In this document: piece by piece, positions 25,489 through 34,955 of the stretch | Numbering within the stretch: position 1 is the first letter of the stretch | How the letters are laid out: each line of letters begins with the position of its first letter | From: Gilichinskyi gelida | GTDB lineage: Bacteria > Acidobacteriota > Thermoanaerobaculia > Gp7-AA8 | DNA: 64,000 nucleotides | Reading direction: 5' to 3' | NCBI GenBank assembly: GCA_038040385.1 | Contig: JBBPII010000003.1 | Span: 344,219-408,218, forward strand | Position numbers and translations under genes: made by a program | Notes under the pieces: generated by a model | What the model was told of the DNA's origin: nothing | What the model saw: the letters and a program-made list of their open reading frames with translations, nothing else | Database searches by the model: none

Positions 25489-26433
25489 TCACTGCACCAC
25501 TTCCGCTCCCGCCTCGCTGCCGTACACCATCACGTAGCGGAACCGCCGCTCCACCGGATCGACGATGGTCTGCTCGCCGGCGGCGAAGACGAACGGCTCG
25601 ACCGGCCCCTCGATCTCGAAGAGCTCCGAGCGCTCGTTGGCGAAGCGGACGTTGATGGCGTGCGCCACTCCGCTGACGTAGCGCAGCGTCAGGCGCACGC
25701 GGCCGGTGGTGGGGCCGAAGTCGAAGACGGTCGCCCGCTTGGGATCGACGACTGTTACCGCGACGCCGGCGCGCACGTCGACGCGAGCCAGCGCGGCTTT
25801 GATGTCGAAGGTCTCGCGCGGCGCGATGACGCGCTGCGGCGGCCCGGCGCGCTTTCCCTCCTGCCGCGCGAGGTAGTTCCAGCGACCGATGGGCGGACGG
25901 CCGATGCGCATCGGCGGCGCCATCGCCGCGGGCTCGGGATCGCGCACCATCAGATCGTCCATCCAGCGGCGGACGATGTGCCACTTTTCATCGGTGACCA
26001 CGACGTTCTGGTAATCCGGCGCGATGTCCACCGAGGCGATGATGCCGCCGACGCCGTCGCGGCTGCGGACGCCGATGACCATGCGGTTGGCGCTGGTGCG
26101 GGCGATCGGCGTGACGTCATAGACGTCGAGCGCGCGCGCGTCGCCGACCTTGCGTCCCCCGATTTCCGTCCCGTTGAACCAGAGCGTGTACTCCGGATCG
26201 CCGGCGATCTTGACCTTCGTGAAGTAGCGGTTGGGCGGCAGATCGAACTCGCGGGTGGCGAAAAACGCGACCGGGATGTTGCGGCTGAGCTGATGCCTTG
26301 CCCAGATCCACTGCGCGCGGCCGGTGACGTCGTAGAACTTGTGGGCGTAGAGGAGCCACAGCCGGCTGAGGGAGAATGTGATGATGACAACCGATGCTGC
26401 GACGATCGCCAGCCGGCGGACTTGAATGCTCAT
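25489..26433 (-). CDS. Membrane-anchored protein with GH2-like jelly-roll features
   Basis: 314 residues from ATG at 26433 (an upstream in-frame ATG at 26472 would add 13). One N-terminal membrane helix (LAIVAASVVIITFSLSRLWLLY) is followed by a beta-rich domain with YTLWFNGTEIGG...LDVYDVTP...NRMVIGVRSRDG, the pattern of galactose-binding/GH2 sugar-binding N-terminal domains (substrate-contact jelly roll). No glycosidase catalytic domain follows. An envelope sugar-binding role is inference only. The start codon overlaps that of kdsB on the other strand. Confidence 0.6.
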   Translation of the reverse strand: MSIQVRRLAIVAASVVIITFSLSRLWLLYAHKFYDVTGRAQWIWARHQLSRNIPVAFFATREFDLPPNRYFTKVKIAGDPEYTLWFNGTEIGGRKVGDARALDVYDVTPIARTSANRMVIGVRSRDGVGGIIASVDIAPDYQNVVVTDEKWHIVRRWMDDLMVRDPEPAAMAPPMRIGRPPIGRWNYLARQEGKRAGPPQRVIAPRETFDIKAALARVDVRAGVAVTVVDPKRATVFDFGPTTGRVRLTLRYVSGVAHAINVRFANERSELFEIEGPVEPFVFAAGEQTIVDPVERRFRYVMVYGSEAGAEVVQ

Positions 26434-27139
26434 GAGCGCCGCGATTGTAATTCCCGCCCGCTGGGCATCCACGCGCTTTCCCGGAAAGCCGCTGGCGATG
26501 ATCGCCGGCGTGTCACTGATCCAGCGCGTCGTGGAGCGCGTGGAGCAGTGCAGGCGTGTCGCGGCAATCTACGTTGCTACTGATGACGACCGCATCGCCG
26601 AGCACGTCCGGGGATTCCGTTGCCCGGTTCTACGCCCCGAGGGGGACTTCGCCACCGGCACCGACCGCATCGCCGCCTCTCTCGATCTGCTGGGCTTCAC
26701 GTACGACCAGATCGTCAACGTGCAGGGCGACGAGCCGCTGATCGACGCCGGCAGCGTCGACGCGGTCATCGAGGTGCTGCAGACCACCGGCGCGGACATC
26801 GCCACCCTCGCCTCCCCACTCGAGTCGGAGGAGGAGCGCGCGTCGCGCGACGTGGTCAAAGTGGTCACTGCACTCAATGGCGATGCACTTTACTTCTCTC
26901 GCGCGCCGCTCGCCGGCGCGGATCGACACGTCGGGCTGTATGGCTACCAAACTGCTGTGCTGCGGGCACTTGCGTCGCTCCCACCGTCGCCATTGGAGCT
27001 CGCGGAGTCGCTCGAGCAGTTGCGGGCCCTGCAGAACGGCTTTAAAATCCGCGTTGTCCTTACATCGAAAGCGCACCTCGGAGTCGACCGTCCCGAGGAT
27101 ATTGCGCGCGTGGAGAGCGAGCTTGCGAAACATGGGTAA
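26426..27139 (+). CDS. kdsB: 3-deoxy-manno-octulosonate cytidylyltransferase (CMP-KDO synthetase)
   Basis: 237 residues. Motifs: IPARWASTRFPGKPL (CTP binding), VYVATDD-type segment (IYVATDDDRIAEH), VQGDEPLI (metal Asp) and the C-terminal GVDRPEDIARVE. It activates KDO as CMP-KDO for lipid A core synthesis in the cytoplasm, complementing kdsA at 31647. Start ATG at 26426 has GGCGGA five bases upstream; ATG at 26432 is an alternative. Both lie inside the 5' end of the divergent gene. Confidence 0.93.
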   Translation: MLMSAAIVIPARWASTRFPGKPLAMIAGVSLIQRVVERVEQCRRVAAIYVATDDDRIAEHVRGFRCPVLRPEGDFATGTDRIAASLDLLGFTYDQIVNVQGDEPLIDAGSVDAVIEVLQTTGADIATLASPLESEEERASRDVVKVVTALNGDALYFSRAPLAGADRHVGLYGYQTAVLRALASLPPSPLELAESLEQLRALQNGFKIRVVLTSKAHLGVDRPEDIARVESELAKHG

Positions 27140-27226
27140 AGTTGGAGGGCGTCGTTGAGCCGCGGGCTCACGACGAAGCACTCCCCGCAAGCCCAGCCGA
27201 CGACTCTCCCCAAACCAACTACCGAT

Positions 27227-27244
27227 GAGGCACCGGTGTGCCTC
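27227..27244 (+). terminator. Hairpin between kdsB and pyrG (terminator or attenuator)
   Basis: GAGGCAC-CGGT-GTGCCTC, a perfect 7-bp stem with 4-base loop followed by GTTTCT, 88 bases after kdsB and 33 before pyrG. The T tract is weak, so termination is uncertain. A smaller GAGCC/GGCTC hairpin lies upstream near 27157. Confidence 0.45.
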
Positions 27245-27276
27245 GTTTCTGCATTGCACCTACAGGGAGGCGAGCG

Positions 27277-28926
<1,650 letters not shown>

Positions 28927-28929
28927 CGA

Positions 28930-29036
28930 CCCTCACCCGGCGCTTCGCGCCACCCTCTCCCGCAAGCGGGAGAGGGACGTTAGATGTCCTTCTCCCGCGT
29001 GAGCGGGAGAAGGTGCCCGAAGGGCGGATGAGGGTC
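28930..29036. repeat. Palindromic repeat, family B copy 2
   Basis: Begins CCCTCACCCGGCGCTTCGC and ends GGCGGATGAGGGTC, with the same two inner hairpins as copy 1. It starts four bases after the pyrG stop codon, between convergent genes. Confidence 0.85.
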
Positions 29037-29047
29037 CCGTGAGCTGC

Positions 29048-29290
29048 TCACCCGATGACTCTCGCCTGCCACTCCTTCATGAACTGTTTGAGCGCACTCG
29101 GCTCGCGGCTCATCATGATCGCCGCATCCTCCAGCGTCACCGCTTCCGTGCCGCTCACGCCGCTGGCGACGCAGAAACATCGCATCTCGCGGTATCCGCA
29201 GCGTCGGCAACCGTAGAGATCGAATTCGAAGCCGCCCGCCGACGGAAGATCGACGAGATGGATCAGAGCATGCCGCACGCAGAGCGTCAC
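29048..29290 (-). CDS. Small Cys-rich (zinc-ribbon-like) protein, 80 aa
   Basis: Starts at GTG 29290, which overlaps the stop of the GT2 gene by four bases (GTGA), so it is probably translationally coupled. The centre reads C-R-R-C-G-Y...R-C-F-C, four cysteines that could bind a metal or iron-sulfur centre. No membrane segment. The C-terminal half is helical (ALKQFMKEWQARVIG). Not assigned to a family. It ends beside family B repeat copy 2. Confidence 0.55.
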   Translation of the reverse strand: MTLCVRHALIHLVDLPSAGGFEFDLYGCRRCGYREMRCFCVASGVSGTEAVTLEDAAIMMSREPSALKQFMKEWQARVIG

Positions 29291-30183
29291 GTCTCCTCGC
29301 TCACGACCGAACGCGGCCTCCCGCGAACCTCGTCGTAGATCTTCGCCAGGTACAGCCCGATCACGCCCAGGCCGGCCAGGATCATCGATCCCGACATCAG
29401 GATCAGCAGGATCACGGTGGTGAAGCCGCTCACGGCGTGGCCGACGGCCCACAGATACAGGGCCCAGGCGCCGAGCAGCAGCGACACGATGAAGAAGATC
29501 GCGGCGAGGCCGAGGACGATGAAGAGCGGGATGGGCGAGAACGCCAGGATGGCGGTGACGGCGAGGCCGAGGAGCTTTGCGCTCGTCCAGCGCGACTCGC
29601 CGGAGGCACGCGCGGGGACGTCGAAATGCACCGCGGCGCGGCGAAAGCCGAGCCACGCGGTGAGGCCGCGGAAGAAGACATTGCGCTCGCTCAGGCGGTT
29701 GTAGGTGTCGACCACCCGCCGGTCGAGCAGTTTGAAATCGCTCGCCCCGACCAGATCGATGCCCGAGAGTCGATCGAAGACCGCGTAGAAGGCGCGGGCG
29801 GCGAGTGTTCCGCGCGTCCGCTTGAACGCCTCGACCACCTCGGCGTCGCCGCGCTGCCAGATGGCGATCATCTCGCCGAGGAGCTGCGGGGGATGCTGGA
29901 GATCGCAGTCCATGACGATGGCGGCGTCGCCGCGCGCGGACTCCAGCCCGGTGGCGATGGCCGCCTCCTTGCCAAAGTTGCGGCTGAGGCGCACGCCGCG
30001 GATGCGCGGATCGTCGCTTGCCAGCGTGGCGATGGTGGTCCAGGTGCCGTCGGAGGAGCCGTCGTCAATGATGACGATCTCGTGCTCGCCCGGCAGTTGC
30101 TCCTGCACCTCGCGCACGGTGCCGGCGAGCACCTGCTCCTCGTTGTAGGCGGGCATGACGATGGAGACGAAGGCGCGGTTCAA
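29287..30183 (-). CDS. GT2 glycosyltransferase with two membrane helices (GtrB/ArnC/DPM1-like)
   Basis: 298 residues from TTG at 30183 (no ATG near the conserved VSIVMPAYNEE). GT-A signatures: IIDDGSSDGT, DCDLQHPP (D-x-D), and FKLLDRRVVD; two C-terminal membrane helices (~230-285). Such enzymes transfer a sugar to polyprenyl phosphate at the inner membrane for envelope glycans. Neighbours (methyltransferase, KDO genes, GT-C-like protein) fit envelope polysaccharide work. Overlaps the 80-residue protein gene. Confidence 0.9.
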   Translation of the reverse strand: MNRAFVSIVMPAYNEEQVLAGTVREVQEQLPGEHEIVIIDDGSSDGTWTTIATLASDDPRIRGVRLSRNFGKEAAIATGLESARGDAAIVMDCDLQHPPQLLGEMIAIWQRGDAEVVEAFKRTRGTLAARAFYAVFDRLSGIDLVGASDFKLLDRRVVDTYNRLSERNVFFRGLTAWLGFRRAAVHFDVPARASGESRWTSAKLLGLAVTAILAFSPIPLFIVLGLAAIFFIVSLLLGAWALYLWAVGHAVSGFTTVILLILMSGSMILAGLGVIGLYLAKIYDEVRGRPRSVVSEET

Positions 30184-30192
30184 TGGCCCGAG

Positions 30193-30284
30193 TTTATCCT
30201 GAGCCGCGCAGACGGCTCAGGATCTGGCGACCACCTGCGCAGCGCGTATGGGCGCCAGATCCTGACGCTGCGCGTCAGGATAAA
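30193..30284. repeat. Palindromic repeat, family D copy 2
   Basis: TTTATCCTGAGCC...GTCAGGATAAA with inner arms gatctggcg/cgccagatc. The methyltransferase stop codon (TGA) falls within its right arm. Near-identical to the copy at 50639. Confidence 0.85.
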
Positions 30285-31018
30285 TTTTTCGTCAACACCG
30301 CGACGAGGATACAACCGAGCGGCAGCGGGATTCGCAGCTCGCCGCGCGCAGCGCGCGTGGCCAGCGGCCAGCTCAACGGCGCAAGCCATGGTGAGACGAG
30401 ACAAATAGTACGAATCGTACTATTGGAGAATCCGGCCTCCTCCGCCGCGGCCCGCAGCTTGCGGCGGTGGTAGTGCTCGACGTGCTGCTCGCCGGACATC
30501 TTCGGCGCCAGGCGGAGAGTGTCGAGCGTCCACTCCAGCAACGGCCAGTAGCTGCGGTAGTTCGGCGTGGTGATCAGCGCACGGCCGCCGGGTCGTAGCA
30601 GGCGGTGAAAGCTGCGCAGCATGGCCACGCCCTGCGGGCGATAGACGTGCTCGATCACTTCGAGCGAGTAGAACTTGTCGACCGGGCGGTCGAGGGTCAA
30701 CTCGTCGTCGACCAACCCGCGCACGAAGCGGAGGTTGGGGCGCGAGAACTCCGAGGTGGCGAAGCCGATGGCCTCCGGGTTGGCGTCGACCCCCATCACC
30801 TGCGCGCCGGACGACGCGAGGTATTCGGCGACCACGCCCGAGCCGCAGCCGGCGTCGATGACGAAGTCGCCCGGCGCGGGTGGCAGCATCTGGTCGACGA
30901 CGATCGTCTTCGTGGCGTGCCAGAACCGCTGCACGCGATTCGCCGAGCGCGCCGCGCGGAGTTGGTAATCGCCCGGAATGCTGATGGCGTCGCCGGTGCG
31001 GCGCACGTTTGGGGACAC
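30275..31018 (-). CDS. Class I SAM-dependent methyltransferase
   Basis: About 247 residues from GTG at 31018 (GTG at 31006 is equally possible; frames further upstream run antisense to the PagL-like gene). SAM-binding motif I FVIDAGCGSG, then VMGVDANPEAI and FYSLEVIEHV, as in UbiG/Coq3-like and polysaccharide-associated enzymes. The segment NSTIRTIC is encoded by a 21-bp palindrome (30404-30424), and the last residues LS plus stop come from family D repeat copy 2. Substrate unknown. Confidence 0.82.
   Translation of the reverse strand: MSPNVRRTGDAISIPGDYQLRAARSANRVQRFWHATKTIVVDQMLPPAPGDFVIDAGCGSGVVAEYLASSGAQVMGVDANPEAIGFATSEFSRPNLRFVRGLVDDELTLDRPVDKFYSLEVIEHVYRPQGVAMLRSFHRLLRPGGRALITTPNYRSYWPLLEWTLDTLRLAPKMSGEQHVEHYHRRKLRAAAEEAGFSNSTIRTICLVSPWLAPLSWPLATRAARGELRIPLPLGCILVAVLTKNLS
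30404..30424. repeat. 21-bp AT-rich palindrome, family E copy 2, inside methyltransferase gene
   Basis: AATAGTACG-AAT-CGTACTATT, read in frame (S-T-I-R-T-I) within the methyltransferase. Opposite orientation to copies 1 and 3 as judged from conserved flanking bases (CAAAT... and ...ATTGG). Confidence 0.85.
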
Positions 31019-31043
31019 GGGGCGGATGCTACCATCCGGCGCG

Positions 31044-31634
31044 ATGAGGAAATGGTGCCGGTCGCGCTGCTGCGCGCTCCTGCTGCTGTTGATGCTCGCC
31101 GCGACCGCCCGCGCCGACTTCCACCCGCGCGAGATCAACGTCTTCATCAGCAGCGGCAAGAGCGCGGAGACCCTGCACGGCGAGGCCACGCTGCGCTCGA
31201 TCCACCTCGAGCTGGCGGGGCGGGTGGACTGGATGAAACTGCGCGACACGGACGTCGGCGTCGCGCTGGTGTACAGCGACGTCCGGCAGCCGCGCTTCCT
31301 CTTCCCGCTCGACGGCGATCCGAAGGACGACGTGCGCGCCGGCTCGGCCTACTTTTTCGTCCGCAAGCGCTGGACGCGCTGGACGGCCGCGGAGCCGTAC
31401 ATCGATCTCGGCAGCGGGCCGATGTGGTCGAACCGGCAGATCCCGGCGCAGACCTCGCGCGTCAATTTCCAGTCGCAGATCACCGGCGGAGCGATCTGGC
31501 TGCCGCGCTCGCGCTTCCCGCTGTTCACCGCCTACCGCTTCTCGCATATCTCCAACGGCGGATTCGCGCCGCGCAACCCCGGCGTCAACGTCTACTCGGT
31601 CATCGTCGGCACGCGCGTGGTTCGGTTTCGGTAG
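31044..31634 (+). CDS. PagL-like lipid A 3-O-deacylase (acyloxyacyl hydrolase family)
   Basis: 196 residues from ATG at 31044. Signal peptide (CCALLLLLMLAATARA) and an eight-strand barrel-sized mature protein. The C-terminal signature FTAYRFSHISNGGF...RNPGVNVYSVIVGTRVVRF carries the catalytic His and Ser (H-x-S-N) and ends in an aromatic-rich outer-membrane strand, as in PagL, which removes the 3-O acyl chain from lipid A. It lies 12 bases before kdsA, so the two LPS genes form an operon. Confidence 0.8.
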   Translation: MRKWCRSRCCALLLLLMLAATARADFHPREINVFISSGKSAETLHGEATLRSIHLELAGRVDWMKLRDTDVGVALVYSDVRQPRFLFPLDGDPKDDVRAGSAYFFVRKRWTRWTAAEPYIDLGSGPMWSNRQIPAQTSRVNFQSQITGGAIWLPRSRFPLFTAYRFSHISNGGFAPRNPGVNVYSVIVGTRVVRFR

Positions 31635-31646
31635 GATGTCCGCCGC

Positions 31647-32480
31647 ATGAGCACCACGCGCGTCATCGAGATCACGCCGGAGATCCGCTTCGGCGGCGAC
31701 GAGGCTCCCCTCTTCATCGCCGGGCCGTGCGTGATCGAGTCGCGCGAGCACGCGCTGAAGATGGGACGGATCCTGCGCGATCTGCGTGACCGACTGAAGA
31801 TCAACCTGGTCTACAAGTCGTCCTACGACAAAGCGAACCGGACGTCGATCAAGGGATTTCGCGGTCCGCAGCTCACCGAGGGGCTTTCGATCCTGGCGGA
31901 TGTCAAGAAAGAGACCGGGTTGCCGGTCTTGTCGGACATCCACGAGCGCGAACACATCGAAGCGGCGGCCAAAGTGCTCGACATCCTTCAGATTCCGGCA
32001 TTTCTCTGCCGCCAGACCGATCTGATCCTGGCTGCTGCGGAAACCGGCAAGCCTGTGGCGGTGAAGAAGGGGCAGTTCCTCTCGCCTGAAGAGGCTGAGA
32101 ACATTCTCTTGAAGGGGCGGAGCGCAGGGAACGAGCGGGTGTTTATCACTGAGCGCGGCACCTCGTTCGGATACCAGAACCTCGTCGTCGATATGCGCGC
32201 CTTTCCGATCGTGCGCTCGTTCGGCGCGCCCGTGGTCTACGACATCACTCACTCGATGCAGAAGCCGGGCGGCGGTGGCACGTTCACCGCCGGCACGCCG
32301 CAGTTCGCGCGACCGCTCGCGCGCGCCGCGGCCGCGGCCGGCGCCGACGGATTTTTCATGGAGGTGCACGACGATCCCCTCCACGCGTTGAGCGATGCCT
32401 CGACGCAGGTTTCGCCTCTGGTGGCGGAGCACATCATCCGGGACATCCTGGCCATCCGCGCGGCGCTGCCGCCGATCTGA
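31647..32480 (+). CDS. kdsA: 3-deoxy-8-phosphooctulonate synthase (KDO-8-P synthase)
   Basis: 277 residues. KdsA motifs: IAGPCVIES, VYKSSYDKANRTS, LSDIHE, IPAFLCRQTDL, VKKGQFLSP, THSMQKPGGG and DGFFMEVHDDP. The Cys in GPCVIES marks the metal-dependent class (E. coli-type enzymes have Asn here). It condenses PEP with arabinose 5-phosphate for KDO synthesis. Two bases separate its stop from the GT-C-like gene. Confidence 0.95.
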   Translation: MSTTRVIEITPEIRFGGDEAPLFIAGPCVIESREHALKMGRILRDLRDRLKINLVYKSSYDKANRTSIKGFRGPQLTEGLSILADVKKETGLPVLSDIHEREHIEAAAKVLDILQIPAFLCRQTDLILAAAETGKPVAVKKGQFLSPEEAENILLKGRSAGNERVFITERGTSFGYQNLVVDMRAFPIVRSFGAPVVYDITHSMQKPGGGGTFTAGTPQFARPLARAAAAAGADGFFMEVHDDPLHALSDASTQVSPLVAEHIIRDILAIRAALPPI

Positions 32481-32482
32481 CG

Positions 32483-34249
32483 ATGAGCAGCGTCCGGCGC
32501 ATCGCCGCCATCGCCATCGCCGCCTACCTTCTTCTCGTCCTCTACGAACGCTTCGTCCTCATCGAGCTGCTGGCGCGGCGAGTCGGTCTGCCGCTCTTTC
32601 TGGCGCTGGTGGAGGCGGTGGCGCTGATCGGCACCGGCTTCGCGGCGCGCGGATTGTTCATGTGGGGCGGGTTCTCAACCCGCCCGGACGGGTTGAGAAC
32701 CCGTCCCACATGGCAGCCGGCGGACCTCGACCTCGCGCGCGAGCTGCTGATCGGATACCCGATCTTCGGCGCGGTCTGCTTTCTCGCCGGCACGCTCAAC
32801 GTCTCGTCGTGGTCGATGGGAGCGATTCTGGTCGCCGCGGCGGCGGGCGGCGCCTTCGCCATCATCCGGCGATTCGAGACGCGGCCCATGCAGCGGCCGG
32901 CGGCGATGGAGTCGATTTCGCTGATCGCCATCGCCGTCGTCATCGGCTGCGGCGCGATCGCTGCGCAGGCGCCGCCGTCATCGCTCGACGAGCTGGCGTA
33001 TCACCTCGCCGTGCCCTGGACCTGGGTCAAGGAGCATTTCGCCATCGACCTGCCGCTGATCTCGCACTCGTACTTTCCGCTGGGGATCGAGTCCGCCGAC
33101 CTCCCACTGCTGGCGATCCTGGGTCAGGCCGGCGGGATCGCCTCGCACTTCGTGCACCTCGGCGCGGCCATCGCCACCACGGCGCTCCTTCTGCGGCTCG
33201 CGCGCGGCAACGCGCTCGCCGTCGCGGCGGTGGTCGCCACCCCCGCCCTCGCGCTGACCGCCGGCTGGTCGCTGGTCGACTTTCCGCTGGTCGGAATCTG
33301 CGCCGCGCTGGCGCTCGATGAAGAGAACGGCGGCCCGGCGATTGCCGCGGGGCTGCTGACGAAGTACACCTTCGCTCCGTTCGCGCTGATCGTCCTCATC
33401 GTCCGCCGGCGATGGAGGGACGCGATCGGCGGCGCCGTCCTCGGCTCCATCTTCTTCATTCGAAACCTTTTCCTGACTGGCAACCCGCTCGCCCCCTTCT
33501 TCACCGACAGCGCCCCGCACGTGGCCGGCTACCGGACGGCCTACCTCTCCGACTACGTCTTCAGCGGCACGTTCGTCGACGAGAGCCTCGGCGCGTCGCT
33601 GCTGGCGGCTTGCGCGATGTCCGCCGGTGCGCTGTCGTGGATCCTGGCCGGCGCCGGCATCCTGCTCTTCTTCCTCGCCCCCTCGGCGCGGGTGCTGATC
33701 CCCTACTTCGCCATTCCCGCCGCGCGCTCGCAGCCGCCCGGCCGCGTGTTGCGCGCACTGCTGGTCATCGCCATCGCCGTACAGCTTTTCCTCGTCGCCT
33801 GGTTCGTCGACCGCACGAAGTACTTCTCGCTGATGAGCGGTGAAGCGTCGGACGAACAGTTCCTCGCCAGACAGCGGCCGTCGTACAGCACCATCGCCGC
33901 GCTCGACGCCCTGCTCCCGGCCGAGTCGCGCACCCTGGTGGTCGGGCTCAACGAGACGTTCTGGTTCGCGCGTCGCGTGCGCGGCGGCGGCAACTTCGAC
34001 GGCCCGAGGATGTCACGCTACCTCGAGGCGCCGACGGCCGAGGTGCTGTACAACCGGCTGCGCGGCGACGGGATCACGCACGTCGCCGTCTTCGCTCCCC
34101 TCCCCCGCACCACCGGCGAGGCGAAGAAGATCGAAGAGCGCCAGACCGAGCTCTCCCCCGCCGCCCAGCGCGCGCTCGCGCAATTGCTCGACCACTTCGC
34201 GGCCAATGTCGCGACGCGCGAGCGAGCCACGCTGTTCTCCTTACGGTGA
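32483..34249 (+). CDS. Polytopic membrane protein, GT-C glycosyltransferase-like
   Basis: 588 residues with about ten or more membrane helices in the first 440 residues and a soluble C-terminal domain (~450-588). Early loop SSLDELAYHLAVPW and later KYTFAPFAL and FFIRNLFLTGNPLAPF resemble ArnT/PMT-like GT-C enzymes, which use polyprenyl-linked sugars on the periplasmic side. Eighteen codons (32659-32712) are a perfect-ended palindromic repeat, read in frame as MWGGFSTRPDGLRTRPTW in a loop. Downstream of kdsA; a role in LPS or glycan modification is inference. Confidence 0.75.
   Translation: MSSVRRIAAIAIAAYLLLVLYERFVLIELLARRVGLPLFLALVEAVALIGTGFAARGLFMWGGFSTRPDGLRTRPTWQPADLDLARELLIGYPIFGAVCFLAGTLNVSSWSMGAILVAAAAGGAFAIIRRFETRPMQRPAAMESISLIAIAVVIGCGAIAAQAPPSSLDELAYHLAVPWTWVKEHFAIDLPLISHSYFPLGIESADLPLLAILGQAGGIASHFVHLGAAIATTALLLRLARGNALAVAAVVATPALALTAGWSLVDFPLVGICAALALDEENGGPAIAAGLLTKYTFAPFALIVLIVRRRWRDAIGGAVLGSIFFIRNLFLTGNPLAPFFTDSAPHVAGYRTAYLSDYVFSGTFVDESLGASLLAACAMSAGALSWILAGAGILLFFLAPSARVLIPYFAIPAARSQPPGRVLRALLVIAIAVQLFLVAWFVDRTKYFSLMSGEASDEQFLARQRPSYSTIAALDALLPAESRTLVVGLNETFWFARRVRGGGNFDGPRMSRYLEAPTAEVLYNRLRGDGITHVAVFAPLPRTTGEAKKIEERQTELSPAAQRALAQLLDHFAANVATRERATLFSLR
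32659..32712. repeat. Palindromic repeat, family G copy 4, in the GT-C-like gene
   Basis: CATGTGGGGCGGGTTCTCAA... and ...TTGAGAACCCGTCCCACATG; two inverted hairpins, 54 bases in all, exactly 18 codons. Confidence 0.85.
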
Positions 34250-34321
34250 CGGAACTCCGTACGGGGTAGGGATTTTCCAATTCCGCACCCTCCTCACACG
34301 GACGGCCATCACGTTTCAACA

Positions 34322-34338
34322 GGGAGGACGACCCTCCC
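34322..34338 (+). promoter_or_regulatory. Leader hairpin before the Cys-rich precursor gene
   Basis: GGGAGG-ACGAC-CCTCCC, directly followed by AAAGGAGGAG, the strongest ribosome binding site of the region. It may stabilise or gate the leader of the 34354 transcript; it has no T tract. Confidence 0.4.
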
Positions 34339-34353
34339 GGAAAGGAGGAGAGG

Positions 34354-34872
34354 GTGCCGAAAATCAAAGATCTGGGAATCAAGGTAATCCCCGAGACGAT
34401 GCGCCCGCTGGAAGTCGGCGGCGGTGCGGGCTGTGGAGCGTTGACCATTCAGTGCGGCTGCACCAACATCACCAATCCCTGCTTCGGATGCACGTTCAAC
34501 CTCACCATACCGCAATGCCCCTTCCACACCATTACGCCCTGCGGCCACTGCACCAACCACTACACGATCTGTAACCAGTGCACGCATCAGGGCTCGCTCT
34601 GTCTCAACTGCACCATCGTGATCACGCACCCCTGTCTCTGCACCCACATCGCCAGCATTCCGACCCCATGGACCATCATCGAGCGGCCGACCGAACTATC
34701 CAAAGAGCAGATCGCCACGTTGAAGGATCAGCTCCAGAAGTCGATCGTCGCGCTCGATGAGCAGGCCAAGGCGAGTGGTGCACGAACGGTGGAGGAGATC
34801 GATGCGCGCGAGAAGGCTCTCAACGAGGAGCTGGCACAGCTCAAGGCGCGTCGCAAGGAACTCAACAAGTAA
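34354..34872 (+). CDS. Cys/Thr-rich repeat protein, putative RiPP precursor
   Basis: 172 residues from GTG at 34354 (strong AGGAGGAGAGG). Residues 1-22 (KIKDLGIKVIPETMRPLEV) could be a leader; 22-26 is GGGAG. Residues 27-96 hold all 14 cysteines. Taking units of ten from residue 31, most read T-x-C-x-x-C-T-x-x-x: Cys36, 46, 66, 76, 86 and 96 are spaced by tens, each followed by Thr, and preceded by Cys34, 43, 63, 73, 83 and 94. Residues 112-172 form a charged helix. The next genes encode lyase-like and kinase-LanC proteins, hence the lanthipeptide-precursor proposal. A metal-binding repeat protein is the alternative. Not a known family to me. Confidence 0.7.
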   Translation: MPKIKDLGIKVIPETMRPLEVGGGAGCGALTIQCGCTNITNPCFGCTFNLTIPQCPFHTITPCGHCTNHYTICNQCTHQGSLCLNCTIVITHPCLCTHIASIPTPWTIIERPTELSKEQIATLKDQLQKSIVALDEQAKASGARTVEEIDAREKALNEELAQLKARRKELNK

Positions 34873-34910
34873 CGATGGGAACCCCGGTGAACTGACATGA
34901 TGGACGTCCC

Positions 34911-34938
34911 GGCGGCGGTCGCGCGAGCGGCCGCCGCC
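34911..34938 (+). terminator. GC-rich hairpin between precursor and lyase genes
   Basis: GGCGGCGG (34911-34918) pairs with CCGCCGCC (34931-34938), with CGC/GCG pairing inside the loop. It lies 39 bases after the precursor stop with no T tract, so partial termination or mRNA 3'-end protection is more likely than full termination. Confidence 0.45.
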
Positions 34939-34955
34939 GCTTCCGTGGAGAACCG

